NCBI RefSeq assembly: GCF_900184995.1
Contig: NZ_LT860099.1
Location: 372,001 to 436,000, forward strand
DNA: 64,000 nt
Direction: 5' to 3'
Source of the DNA: Konateibacter massiliensis
GTDB lineage: Bacteria; Bacillota; Clostridia; Lachnospirales; Lachnospiraceae
Shown here: positions 45,421 to 54,605 of the stretch, in pieces
How the letters are laid out: each line of letters begins with the position of its first letter
Position numbering within the stretch: position 1 is the first letter of the stretch
Notes under the pieces: generated by a model
Seen by the model: only the letters and a program-made list of their open reading frames with translations
The model's database searches: none
Told to the model about the DNA's origin: nothing
Translations under genes and position numbers: made by a program

Positions 45421-47103
45421 ATGGCAGAAATAGGGGCTGTTATAGATGGCAAGTACGAAATATTAAAGCAGATTGGCAAGGGGGGAATGTCTAAGGTTTA
45501 TTTGGCGATGGATCAAAGGCTGAATAAGCAGTGGGCAGTCAAAGAAATTATCAAGTGTACGACAAACAAGAATAATGAAGTTGTAGTGCAAAGTCTAATC
45601 GCAGAAGCGAATCTTATGAAAAAACTGGATCATCCAGCATTACCCAGAATTGTTGATATTATAGAAAATAAACATACTATTTATGTAATTATGGATTATA
45701 TTGAAGGTGAGACATTAAGTACCTTGCTTAAGGATTACAAGGTGCAGTCGCAAGAAGTTGTGATTGAATGGGCAAAACAGCTTTGCCAGGTATTGTATTA
45801 TTTACATACAAGAAAGCCGCCAATTATTTATCGGGATATGAAACCGGGAAACATTATGCTTAGTCCAGAAGGAAATATTAAGCTGATTGATTTCGGGATT
45901 GCAAGAGAATTTAAAGAACAGCAGATGGCAGATACAATCAGTCTTGGCACAAGGGGATATGCCGCGCCGGAACAGTTTGGAGGGAAAGGGCAAACGGATG
46001 CAAGGACAGATATCTATTGTCTGGGAGTAACCTTATACCATTTGATAACCGGTCAGAATCCTTGCGAGCCACCTTATGAGTTATATCCAATCAGATATTG
46101 GAATCCTAATCTCTCAGGGGGGCTGGAGAAAATTATCACCAAATGCACACAACTAAATCCAGAGGATCGATATCAATCTTGTGCAGAAGTATTATATGCA
46201 TTGGAACACTTTGAAGAAGTGGATGATGCATATCGAAAGAAACAAAAGAATAAGCTTAAGTTTTTTAGTGCATCAGTTGGAACATGTGCTTTTTTTCTGA
46301 TTGTTGGTATTTGGGGCCAGCTTATGAAGAACCACGCAGATAATTCGAATTATGAAATTTTAATTACCAGAGCGCAGAACTCAGTTTCGAGTGTACAGTC
46401 TTTAGAGACTTACCAGGAAGCGATTGATATCAAACCAGAGGATTTGACCGCATATTTGGATTTGATTGAGTTGTGTAAAGAAGATGCCGTGTTCACAGTT
46501 GAAGAACAGGAATTGCTGCTGAAGAAAATAAATAATAACATCGGTGTACTAAGAGAAAATGAAAACTACGCAGACCTTGCTTTTGAAATGGGGAAATTAT
46601 ACTGGTATTACTATAATTATGGGGTTGATACGGGAGAAGACGATAACCAGATAACAAAGATGAAGAGCTCAATCAAATGGTTTGAAGATGTGATTACGTA
46701 TTCGCCAGCAAACTATGAAAATATAGAAATGGCAAGTATCTATCATGATATTGGTGTATTTAACCGTGATATAACGTTAAATGTGCAGGAAGCATCGGAT
46801 AAAGGTCAATATTTGCCTTACTTTGAAAATATTAAAAAGCTGATTAGTACCGTGAATGAAGATGAAAATGAAATTGTAAGTCTGGAACTATATAAACTGG
46901 CTATGTATTCCATTGACAACTACGCCAGAAAATTTAAAGCGGATGGGGTGTTAGAGGAAGATATCCGTACTGTATATGAGACTGTTAAAACCCGCACCCA
47001 AAATATGATTACGACAACGGACAAAACGACACAGATCAAGGAATACATTATGCAAAGATTTGATAGTGCGGATAAATCAATTGTAAATGCTTATACAAAA
47101 TAG
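45421..47103 (+). CDS. Transmembrane Ser/Thr protein kinase
   Basis: A 560-residue protein. The kinase domain (about 10-270) has IGKGGMSKVYLA, AVKEI, catalytic YRDMKPGNIML (YRD in place of HRD), DFG in LIDFGIA and the activation end GTRGYAAPEQ. A membrane segment follows (about 280-302), then a helical outer domain of about 255 residues with TPR-like pattern and no PASTA repeats, unlike PrkC/StkP. It probably phosphorylates the FHA protein and the membrane protein encoded next. ATG 45421 has GGAGG seven bases before it and is preferred to an upstream start at 45403. Confidence 0.93.
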   Translation: MAEIGAVIDGKYEILKQIGKGGMSKVYLAMDQRLNKQWAVKEIIKCTTNKNNEVVVQSLIAEANLMKKLDHPALPRIVDIIENKHTIYVIMDYIEGETLSTLLKDYKVQSQEVVIEWAKQLCQVLYYLHTRKPPIIYRDMKPGNIMLSPEGNIKLIDFGIAREFKEQQMADTISLGTRGYAAPEQFGGKGQTDARTDIYCLGVTLYHLITGQNPCEPPYELYPIRYWNPNLSGGLEKIITKCTQLNPEDRYQSCAEVLYALEHFEEVDDAYRKKQKNKLKFFSASVGTCAFFLIVGIWGQLMKNHADNSNYEILITRAQNSVSSVQSLETYQEAIDIKPEDLTAYLDLIELCKEDAVFTVEEQELLLKKINNNIGVLRENENYADLAFEMGKLYWYYYNYGVDTGEDDNQITKMKSSIKWFEDVITYSPANYENIEMASIYHDIGVFNRDITLNVQEASDKGQYLPYFENIKKLISTVNEDENEIVSLELYKLAMYSIDNYARKFKADGVLEEDIRTVYETVKTRTQNMITTTDKTTQIKEYIMQRFDSADKSIVNAYTK

Positions 47104-47115
47104 GGAGAGTAATAA

Positions 47116-47652
47116 ATGAACGCATCATTTTATGGAATTGTATCAAACATTGGTTTTTCATTGTCAGGAATTATGTTTGTTGTAACAATTATATTATTTT
47201 TCAAGCTTAATGTATTAAAACTCATTGGGGAACTTTCCGGAAGAACGGCCCAAAAAGAAATACAAGAAATCAGCCAGCAGACAATGGCGTACAAAACCGG
47301 TTCACTTAGAAAGAGGAGAAATGGTGCATCGGCGTATCTGTCAAGGGGAATTCTGCAAGCCAGAATGGGAGCGGAGAATAATAGTAAAAGGGAGAATAAC
47401 GTTTATTACGAAGAGGTGACGGAACCGCTTTTTATACAAAATGAGGGAATTGACGTAACACAGCCATTAGAAGAATATGAAGGGGATAATGAAACACAGT
47501 TGCTGGAAGTTACAGAAAAACTTGGTACATGGATGAAAGTGCCAATTAAAAATGCAGATACGAGATTTCAAATTGTTAAAGATGAAGTACTCGTGCATAC
47601 AGAGGATACCGCTGAAACTGAGTTGTTAAATAAGGAAAATATTATATTTTAG
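47116..47652 (+). CDS. Membrane protein with five Thr-x-x-Leu motifs
   Basis: A 178-residue protein with one membrane segment (about 10-36) and a cytoplasmic tail. The tail is basic at first and then acidic. In the acidic part five Thr have Leu at +3: TEPL (Thr102), TQPL (Thr115), TQLL (Thr127), TEKL (Thr133) and TELL (Thr168). Such sites, when phosphorylated, suit FHA binding, so this is a candidate docking platform for the FHA protein; the link is inference. I know no family for it. It lies 12 bases after the kinase and 11 before the exported LRR protein. Confidence 0.75.
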   Translation: MNASFYGIVSNIGFSLSGIMFVVTIILFFKLNVLKLIGELSGRTAQKEIQEISQQTMAYKTGSLRKRRNGASAYLSRGILQARMGAENNSKRENNVYYEEVTEPLFIQNEGIDVTQPLEEYEGDNETQLLEVTEKLGTWMKVPIKNADTRFQIVKDEVLVHTEDTAETELLNKENIIF

Positions 47653-47663
47653 GGGAGAAAAGC

Positions 47664-50504
47664 GTGAGGATGAAACAGGGGAGAAATAATAAGAGGATTG
47701 TAAAATGCGGAATAAGTTTAGTTATTTTATGTACGTTGCTAGTGCCAAATGCGCCGATGACAGCATGGGCAGTATCTAGTGCAGATATAACTAATCCCAC
47801 AGAGGTTGAAGGGCAAATAAACGAAATTGGAGACCGTGAAGTTACAGGTTTAGATACAGATACAGAGGATGTGGGCGACAGCAATACTGAAACAGCAATA
47901 GATACAGAAACACAAGCAGAAACCGAAGTGGCAAGCGATATAAGTGAAGATGGTACTAGTTTAACAGATGTGAGCAGTGAGAAGGTAGGGTCTGTTGCTC
48001 TTAATAGTACTACCTTTCCGGATGAAATATTTCGAAAGTATATTGCGGATAGATATGATAAAGATAAGAACGGGGAGTTGTCACAGGCTGAGATTAGCAG
48101 TGCTGACAGTATTGATGCTAATAAAAAAGGAATCAAGTCTGTTAAAGGCGTTGAGTATTTAAGTGAACTTTTATATTTATGTATTACTAATAACAGCATT
48201 GAAAATATAGATTTAAGCAACAATAAAAAATTAATAAGACTTGAATGCTCATTAAATAAATTAACAAGTATAGATATTAGTGCAAATACGGAACTTAGGT
48301 TTGTTTGGCTGGTAGGAAATAATATCACGTCATTAAATTTATTGAATAATACGAAAATAGAGGAATTGTATTGTAATAATAATCAATTAACAGAACTTGA
48401 TGTAAGTAATCTCTCGGAATTAGGTTGGCTAGCTTGTGGTTATAACAAGTTGAATGAACTGAATGTATCAAAAAACCTGAAGTTAAAGCAATTAAATATT
48501 AATAGTACAAATATAACAAAAATGGATCTTAGCAGCAATACAAAGCTAAATACATTTGCATGCGCTTACACAGACATGACGTCGATAGATTTAAGAAATA
48601 ATAATCTTATGGGGAGTCTGATATGTGCATATTCTAAAGTTGCAATCATTCAATGGGGAGACATGTCAAATTATTGGTTTTTGAATTTGTCCGATTGCTT
48701 AGTTGGAAATATTGATGTTTCACAATGCCCAGACTTAGCAGTCATATACTGTGAAAATAATAATATGACAGAATTGGATGTTACAAAGAATTCTAAGCTA
48801 TTGGATTTATATTGCAGTAATAATAATCTAACTAAGCTGGATGTTAGTAATAATCCGTTATTAAACACGCTGGAATGTAGTAATAACCATATCAGCAAAT
48901 TAGAACTACCGAATCAAAAACAATTATACGATTTGTATTGTGAGTTCAATAACCTGTCGGCATTAGACTTATCAAATACAGATGTAGTACGTGGTGAGTA
49001 TTACGGTAACAGAAGAGAATTAAGTGCTGATAAAGACGGATATGTAGATTTATCTGTTTTAGAGGCAGATGGATTTGATATCACAAAGACAAGTAACTGG
49101 AGCAGCAACGTAGAAGTAAATACGGTGACCAAGAAACTGAAAGTAGATTTTTCCTCATCAACTACAAGACCGAAACAAGTAGACGTAACCTACCATTATA
49201 ATATTAACAACTCTTATTTGGAAGATGAGGAATTTATATTACGAATCACCCAGTACAGAACCGATATAGCAGATGCCGTAATTGAAATGTATGACTCCCA
49301 AACCTACTGGGGGTTGGAAATAAATGGGATAAAAAAGATTACCTATAATGGTGAGGAATTAATTCGCGGAGGTGCGTATTCAATTGAAGGCGGCGGAACA
49401 AACATTAATGTAGGAACAGCAACAGTAACCATAAATGGTATCAATGACTTTGCCGGTTCTGTAACAAAAACATTTGAAATTTTACCGGCACCAATCAGTA
49501 AAGCGGTACTGGAGAAAATAGGAGATCAAACCTATACAGGAACTGCAATTACACCGAATGTATCGCTAAAGTTAAAATATGCTGATTATATGGTGAAAGA
49601 CAAAGATTATACATTAAGATACGCAAGTAATACTGCAGCAGGAACAGCCACGGTAACAATAACCGGAAAAGGAAATTATACAGGGGAGGTCACCACAAGC
49701 TTTAAAATCAATCCAAGTAAGATAGCGACAGGCAAAATAGGAGACATATCCAAGCAAGCCTACAGCGGAAGTGAGGTAAAGCCGAGTATTACCCTGACAG
49801 TGAATAATAGGACATTAATAAACGGTACGGATTATGACTTAAGCTACAGTAATAATATCAATCTTGGGACAGCAACAGTGACAGCAACAGGAAAGGGCAA
49901 TTATACAGGAAGTATCAGCAAGACCTTTAAAATCAGCATTGCGACTGTTAATAATTTAACAAATTCCAAAGCAACAACATCATCAATTAAGTTGAAATGG
50001 GATAAAGCAAGTGGTGTAGATGGATACGAGATATATAGCTGCAAGACCGGAAGCAAGAAATACACAAAGTTAACAACGATAAAGAAAGCATCAACCACAA
50101 CATATACCAATAAAAAACTTAAAATAGGAACTGCTTATAGCTATAAGATAAGAGCCTATAAGACTATAAATGGAAAAAAACAGTACGGAGAATATACGGC
50201 GGTTCTAAATACAGCAACATCCATGGCAAAGCCAAAAATTAATTTGTCAGCCGGAAGTAAGAAAGCAACCATAACCTATCAGAAGGTGAGCGGAGCGAAT
50301 GGGTATGAAATCTATATGTCAACTTCCAAAAAGGGAACATATGAAAAAGTAAAGACATTAACTAAAGTGAGCAAAATAAAATATACAAAAACAGGTTTAA
50401 AGAAGGGTAAGACGTATTATTTCAAAGTAAGGGCGTATAAAAATATAAATGGAGCAAAAGTATATAGCTCCTACAGTGCGGTAAAGAAGATTAAGGTAAA
50501 ATAG
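47664..50504 (+). CDS. Exported LRR / Ig-like / Fn3 surface protein
   Basis: A 946-residue protein. It has a signal peptide (about 1-36, ending AWA), an acidic Thr/Glu-rich stretch (to ~105), an EF-hand-like DKDKNGELSQAE (about 130-141), about twelve leucine-rich repeats of the L-x-x-L-D-V-S-x-N type (about 165-445), three Ig-like YTG...GTATVTxTGKGNYTG repeats (about 560-760) and two fibronectin type III repeats (about 765-946) rich in Lys and Tyr. No LPXTG or other wall anchor is seen. Likely roles are binding or adhesion. The GTG start has GGGGAG seven bases upstream. It is the last gene of the kinase unit. Confidence 0.85.
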   Translation: MRMKQGRNNKRIVKCGISLVILCTLLVPNAPMTAWAVSSADITNPTEVEGQINEIGDREVTGLDTDTEDVGDSNTETAIDTETQAETEVASDISEDGTSLTDVSSEKVGSVALNSTTFPDEIFRKYIADRYDKDKNGELSQAEISSADSIDANKKGIKSVKGVEYLSELLYLCITNNSIENIDLSNNKKLIRLECSLNKLTSIDISANTELRFVWLVGNNITSLNLLNNTKIEELYCNNNQLTELDVSNLSELGWLACGYNKLNELNVSKNLKLKQLNINSTNITKMDLSSNTKLNTFACAYTDMTSIDLRNNNLMGSLICAYSKVAIIQWGDMSNYWFLNLSDCLVGNIDVSQCPDLAVIYCENNNMTELDVTKNSKLLDLYCSNNNLTKLDVSNNPLLNTLECSNNHISKLELPNQKQLYDLYCEFNNLSALDLSNTDVVRGEYYGNRRELSADKDGYVDLSVLEADGFDITKTSNWSSNVEVNTVTKKLKVDFSSSTTRPKQVDVTYHYNINNSYLEDEEFILRITQYRTDIADAVIEMYDSQTYWGLEINGIKKITYNGEELIRGGAYSIEGGGTNINVGTATVTINGINDFAGSVTKTFEILPAPISKAVLEKIGDQTYTGTAITPNVSLKLKYADYMVKDKDYTLRYASNTAAGTATVTITGKGNYTGEVTTSFKINPSKIATGKIGDISKQAYSGSEVKPSITLTVNNRTLINGTDYDLSYSNNINLGTATVTATGKGNYTGSISKTFKISIATVNNLTNSKATTSSIKLKWDKASGVDGYEIYSCKTGSKKYTKLTTIKKASTTTYTNKKLKIGTAYSYKIRAYKTINGKKQYGEYTAVLNTATSMAKPKINLSAGSKKATITYQKVSGANGYEIYMSTSKKGTYEKVKTLTKVSKIKYTKTGLKKGKTYYFKVRAYKNINGAKVYSSYSAVKKIKVK

Positions 50505-50567
50505 CGTGGAAATTCTAAAATTAATGAATGTGATATTGTAGGTAGGTTTCTAGATTATTCAAATGGA

Positions 50568-50858
50568 ATGAAGAAATTTGATTTTCAATTAAATACTTTT
50601 AATGATGAGAAATTAATTGAATGTTTGGATTATAATATGAGTAGTATTGTAGTGCCTGTTATTAATGGGGGAATACAGAAATATTTTGAGTTATTTCCGA
50701 ATGCTATTTTGACTGCAAAACTTAAGCTTAAAGATTATCTAAATAGCATGGAATAAATTCATTTATTGGAGGTATTAACAGAAATTGATATTGTTGACAC
50801 ACCAAATGACGCAAGAGTAGAGTATGTAGAAATACATACCTGCTCTTTTTGTGAGTAA
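50568..50858 (+). pseudogene. Small gene with in-frame TAA
   Basis: From ATG 50568 the frame reads KKFDFQLNTFNDEKLIECLD and stops at TAA 50754-50756. The same frame then goes on for 33 codons, IHLLEVLTEIDIVDTPNDAR and beyond, to TAA at 50856. Upstream, the frame is also open back to the LRR gene stop, with RGNSKINECDIVGRFLDYSNG. The joined protein would be about 96 residues or more. I do not recognise it; the context suggests toxin tail or immunity gene. Confidence 0.5.
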
Positions 50859-51057
50859 TAAAATAAAAAAGTGATTGACAAACCAACAAAAAATGTAGCA
50901 CAGCCCTTGATTTATATACAATTCAGGGCAGTAACCTATATGCAAGATTATATTTCATTCGTAAAAGAGGGGGCCAGTCATTAAATTTCTGACGGAGAAA
51001 CAGAAAGCTTACGCCATAATGTAGAAGAATGTTATAATAAGTTCAGATATCGAAAAA
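50859..51057. other. Decayed spacer
   Basis: Contains a fragment of about 38 codons (from 50871, reading VIDKPTKNVAQPLIYIQFRA) ending near 50985 and no ribosome site. Nothing else is supported. Confidence 0.35.
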
Positions 51058-51290
51058 GCTAGAACTTATTATCAGTACGTAAGTGATGAAGCAAACAGCG
51101 TAACACACGTAACGGATGAAAATACTGTATTAAATAAGTATGAATATGATGCGTTTGGAAACACAATATCATGTGAAGAGAGCTGTGAAGAAAACGTACA
51201 TATCCATTTCGGTACAAAGGTCAGCAATTTGCTTCTAATGCAGAAGCCGGTATTACTAAACCTACTGCAAGTACTACAAATGGGGTACAT
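51058..51290 (+). pseudogene. Rhs-repeat toxin core remnant
   Basis: The frame reads ARTYYQYVSDEANSVTHVTD, ENTVLNKYEYDAFGNTISCE, then after a frameshift HFRYKGQQFASNAE. This matches the end of Rhs cores (Y.Y..D...VTHVTD..G...N.YEYDAFGN...N.FRYTGQQFD), just before the variable toxin tip. Both ends are missing. It lies before a row of immunity-type genes. Confidence 0.75.
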
Positions 51291-51433
51291 GGAAATTCAT
51301 TATCAAATCCTAAAACTAATTATGTGATATACATTATTGGCAATATGATATGAATAAATATTATTTTGATAAATACGATATGTATCCGCCATTACTAAAA
51401 TCTAATGGATGGTAGAAAAATAGGAGGTTTTCA

Positions 51434-51835
51434 ATGGATGTAAATATTAACTCACCGTCATATTACAAAAATATTTATGGTGTGGATGATGAAGTATATT
51501 GGATGTGTAGAAGAATTAGTAAATTTTTTAAAGATAAAAAGTATAGTGATATTGTTGAGATTATAGGTATAACTCCAGTTGCAGCTCCAAAGGAATTAAT
51601 TGCAAATGGTCAATGGAAAGAAGAGATAAAGTTCGATTTGAAATTCAAGCTAGTTTCTGTAAGAAAACAAATTGACTTTGATAAGTATATTAATTCAGAT
51701 GCAGATGGAAAATGTAAATTAATTGTTGAGAATATCTTAAAATCTATAAAAAGTATTAGTAAGAAAGCTAAGATTGACTATAATCAATTTGAAAAAGATT
51801 TACTTGAATTTTTGAAGTACACAACGGATGATTGA
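51434..51835 (+). CDS. Imm44-like immunity protein
   Basis: A 133-residue protein resembling the Imm44 family by its start, MDVNINSPSYYKNIYGVDDE, its APKELIANGQWKEE block and a helical IVENILKSIKSISKKAKIDY tail. Imm proteins neutralise the toxin tips of Rhs or LXG proteins. AGGAGG precedes the ATG. The gene is intact and follows an Rhs remnant, so it is an orphan that might guard against toxins of neighbours. Family call is from memory of its pattern. Confidence 0.7.
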   Translation: MDVNINSPSYYKNIYGVDDEVYWMCRRISKFFKDKKYSDIVEIIGITPVAAPKELIANGQWKEEIKFDLKFKLVSVRKQIDFDKYINSDADGKCKLIVENILKSIKSISKKAKIDYNQFEKDLLEFLKYTTDD

Positions 51836-51852
51836 TGCTTTTAGGGAATGAC

Positions 51853-52055
51853 TTTGATTGAACTATTGTGCTATCACTATCTTAGCATTTAGCGACAGGT
51901 TAGTATATGCTGGTGTTAAAGATGCTTTGCAATAGCTAAAAAGAAGGGGGATTGAGCTTAACTATCCGAGGATAATAATAAATTCTTGGGATTATTCTGA
52001 TACACTAGAAATAGAGTTGGTTGAATTGGCGGAAACGTATAAAGAGGTCAAATAA
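51853..52055 (+). pseudogene. Immunity-like gene fragment with in-frame TAG
   Basis: The frame reads ITILAFSDRLVYAGVKDALQ, then TAG near 51931, then LKRRGIELNYPRIIINSWDY and on to TAA at 52053-52055. The front is missing. Not recognised. The following stretch to 52300 has only broken pieces such as HAENDDRIPMLMVGH. Confidence 0.45.
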
Positions 52056-52090
52056 GTTATGAAAAAGGAAATATTCCGCAGCTTCAAGCA

Positions 52091-52106
52091 GTGAAATATC
52101 TTCGAT
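52091..52106 (+). repeat. 16-bp direct repeat, copy 1
   Basis: GTGAAATATCTTCGAT, identical to 53198-53213. Confidence 0.6.
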
Positions 52107-52307
52107 TTTTGTATCTATTATTCTATGTCCGCCAGTTGCATCAGTAGGGAAACCAAAACTGCATCCCCATGCGGAAAATGATGATAGAATTCCTATGCTT
52201 ATGGTAGGGCATTAGAAGCATGGTATGTGCTGGAGGATTATTGATTATAGAGCGGTACCAACTGATTGGATTGAAATAACACCAACAATATGGAAGAGAG
52301 GATAATT

Positions 52308-52616
52308 ATGAATTGTATTAGTAAACAACATCATGAAGAGTTAGTGGGCATATTGAATGAATTAATAGATACTATTGAACTAATGAGAATGGAAGAGAAA
52401 GATTATTTATTAATCCAAAATGAAGAGGAGGCTAAAGATTGGTTGCTTTTTTTGAAAGAGCATACCGATAAAGAAGAATTAAAGTCGTTGGAAGATGAGA
52501 TATCTAATAGACTATTCTTAAAGTTTGATTTCCTTATTGGAACAATGGAACTTGATAAGAAAAGAGTTAAGCTTATAAAAAATTATATAATAAAATCTAA
52601 TGAATACTTAAAATAA
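52308..52616 (+). CDS. Hypothetical small helical protein
   Basis: A 102-residue protein, mostly helical and acidic (EELVGILNELIDTIELMRME; EEKDYLLIQNEEEAKDW). No family recognised. ATG 52308 has AGAGGA upstream; an earlier start at 52290 has none. It lies among immunity-type genes, so a similar role is possible but not shown. Confidence 0.55.
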   Translation: MNCISKQHHEELVGILNELIDTIELMRMEEKDYLLIQNEEEAKDWLLFLKEHTDKEELKSLEDEISNRLFLKFDFLIGTMELDKKRVKLIKNYIIKSNEYLK

Positions 52617-52799
52617 AATAAGATATAAGGTACACAGACATATAGTACATGTATTTTGCCGGTAGACATAAAAATCTACTGGCTTGCAAGTGGCAACATT
52701 CAGATTAATAACTATGATGTAGAAGGTTTATGTCATGATGTAGAAAAAATGCAGGATATCAGTAGATAATATTCCATTAATAAAATAGAGGTGATATTT

Positions 52800-53183
52800 A
52801 TGATAGATATTAAAACGGGTATTTTTAAAATTGATGATGACTTGATATTTTCTCCTAATTTTAGTTATGATGATTTCAAAAAGACACCTTATTTTAAAGG
52901 GCAAGATAGTATAAGAATGATATATCTGGATAATAAGCAAAGGATTGACGGAAAAACATATATAGTTAGTTTCTTTTTTAGAGAAGAAAAAATCTATATG
53001 ATTTCATTGATTAATTGCGATGATAGTATATAAAGTGACGAACAAAGACGTAAAGAAATACATGATAAAATTTTATTTCAAAAAGGAATTGAGAATGGAA
53101 AGGGATATAGCTGGGGAAAAATCCAATCAGAATATGATACAAGAAACAATGTGAGTTGCATTAATATATTTTACAGAGTATAA
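52800..53183 (+). pseudogene. Immunity-like gene with in-frame TAA
   Basis: ATG 52800 has GAGGTG six bases upstream. The frame reads IDIKTGIFKIDDDLIFSPNF through to ISLINCDDSI, TAA at 53031-53033, and continues in frame with SDEQRRKEIHDKILFQKGIE to TAA at 53181-53183. Joined length would be 127 codons, with a well-formed C-terminal part. The single nonsense change is the only visible damage. I do not recognise the family; this shape (beta-rich start, EQRRKEIHDKIL helix) is common in small immunity proteins. Confidence 0.6.
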
Positions 53184-53197
53184 CAATAGTAACTTCT

Positions 53198-53213
53198 GTG
53201 AAATATCTTCGAT
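53198..53213 (+). repeat. 16-bp direct repeat, copy 2
   Basis: GTGAAATATCTTCGAT, identical to 52091-52106; the pair brackets about 1.1 kb of small genes. Confidence 0.6.
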
Positions 53214-53280
53214 AAATAAGAGTATTAGAAAATAAGGTAGTAGAATTTTGTGATGTTAAGATTATAGGAGATTAATAAAT

Positions 53281-53597
53281 ATGGATAATAAGATAATAAT
53301 TCAAAGAATTAAAAAACTGTATATTGAATATGAAGTTGATACAACTTTTTTTGAAAAACTGGATGATGAATGAAAAATAAAAGGTATGAAGGGGGTGTTG
53401 GCTGAATTAGATTTAAAGAAAAATAGGAATTATACTCCGGAGGATTTAAAGTTTATTCAGGATGTATATTCTATGTATTGCTAATCATAGCTAATTTGTA
53501 CAGTCATAAGGAATATAATATAGAACATTTATGTGAAGTGTTAAAACCAATTGACAATGTCACTATATTCCAAATAGCATCAGTTTTTGCCCAATAA
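53281..53597 (+). pseudogene. Small gene with in-frame TGA and a frameshift
   Basis: ATG 53281 opens DNKIIIQRIKKLYIEYEVDT, meets TGA at about 53371, then continues with KIKGMKGVLAELDLKKNRNY to a stop near 53482. A -/+1 shift restores LIIANLYSHKEYNIEHLCEV up to TAA 53595-53597. Joined length would be about 105 residues. The family is unknown to me; the setting suggests an immunity gene. Confidence 0.5.
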
Positions 53598-53634
53598 GAA
53601 GTTGATAAAATTAGGATATTTGAAGGAGTGTATA

Positions 53635-54291
53635 ATGGAAAACCCTATTACAAGAGACAATATAAAGGTTTTGCAAAAAGAATTAGCAGAAGTTATCTTA
53701 TTGCTGGAGAAAGAGACAACAAATAAATATCCGTCATTTTATCCGGATTTAGAACGAATGAAAAAAAATATTGAAATATGCATTGAATGTAATTTTGATG
53801 GGATAAATGATTTATACAAATATCTGCTAGAAGATTGGAAGAAAGTATGTGATATAAATATAGGAATTAGAAATTGGAAGATTTATAAAGAAGAAATTGA
53901 TGATATGGCGTTTAGCAACAGATTATTTTTTGCTAAAATCGAAAAAATTGACAAAATTTTAAAAGCAAATATGTATATTTCAAGGCAATGGATTGATAAA
54001 ACAATGATAAGAAATATGGCAATGAGTTTTGAAACATACCGAGAAGGCTGGGCTTCATCAATAGACTCAATACTAAAAGAAGGATTTTTTACTAAATCGG
54101 AATTAAATGAAATACCTGATGACATTTGGACTTATGTGAAAAGGAGCGGGATAGCATGCAGCGATGAAGCGCTAATTGAGTGGTTTTGCAGTGAAATACC
54201 AGCATTTTATGATGCAAAGCCTATTAACATAGTTCAATATTCTTATGGAGACGATGCATTAAGAGCATTTATAATGACAATTCCATTTTAG
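53635..54291 (+). CDS. Hypothetical protein, possible immunity gene
   Basis: A 218-residue soluble protein, not recognised. It is helical, with Trp-rich motifs (EDWKKVCDINIGIRNWKIYK, EGWASSIDSILKEGFF, EWFCSEIPAFYDAKP). ATG 53635 has GGAG at good distance; an earlier TTG at 53587 lies within the broken neighbour. It is the last of the small-gene array and appears intact. AT-rich like its neighbours. Confidence 0.6.
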   Translation: MENPITRDNIKVLQKELAEVILLLEKETTNKYPSFYPDLERMKKNIEICIECNFDGINDLYKYLLEDWKKVCDINIGIRNWKIYKEEIDDMAFSNRLFFAKIEKIDKILKANMYISRQWIDKTMIRNMAMSFETYREGWASSIDSILKEGFFTKSELNEIPDDIWTYVKRSGIACSDEALIEWFCSEIPAFYDAKPINIVQYSYGDDALRAFIMTIPF

Positions 54292-54404
54292 GTATAATGA
54301 AGCAAGTTTTAGATAAAATTCATTAATAAAATAATTCTTTTGGTGTAAAATAACAGAAAAAAGATTGTTAAAAATTTAATTAAATGTTCAAAATAAAATA
54401 CTTC

Positions 54405-54605
54405 TTGTATACAATAAACATTAGTAGTATAATCATACTAGGCGTGAACGAGACATAATTCAGGAAAATGGATAGAAAGGGTTCTATTTATTTGAAAGGG
54501 TTATGCTTTTTTACTGGATATAGCAAAGTAATGAGGCGCATTATTAAAATAACCTCTGGTCGGAGGAAATAATAACAAGATACACAGGAAAGGAGTCATA
54601 CCGTA
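54405..54605 (+). promoter_or_regulatory. Promoter and 165-base leader of pta
   Basis: TTGTAT (54405-54410), 17-nt spacer, TATAAT (54428-54433). The leader has no ORF of note and includes short pairing elements (GAGG... AACCTC, 54531-54556) before AAAGGAG at about 54590. The stretch 54292-54404 holds nothing clear. Confidence 0.75.

Noticed and set aside
45421-47103. Kinase as PrkC/StkP orthologue
   Set aside because: It has no PASTA repeats, and its outer part is helical and TPR-like. Only the kinase domain matches.
54434-54605. pta leader as a riboswitch
   Set aside because: Pairing is short and scattered, and no known class signature is visible.
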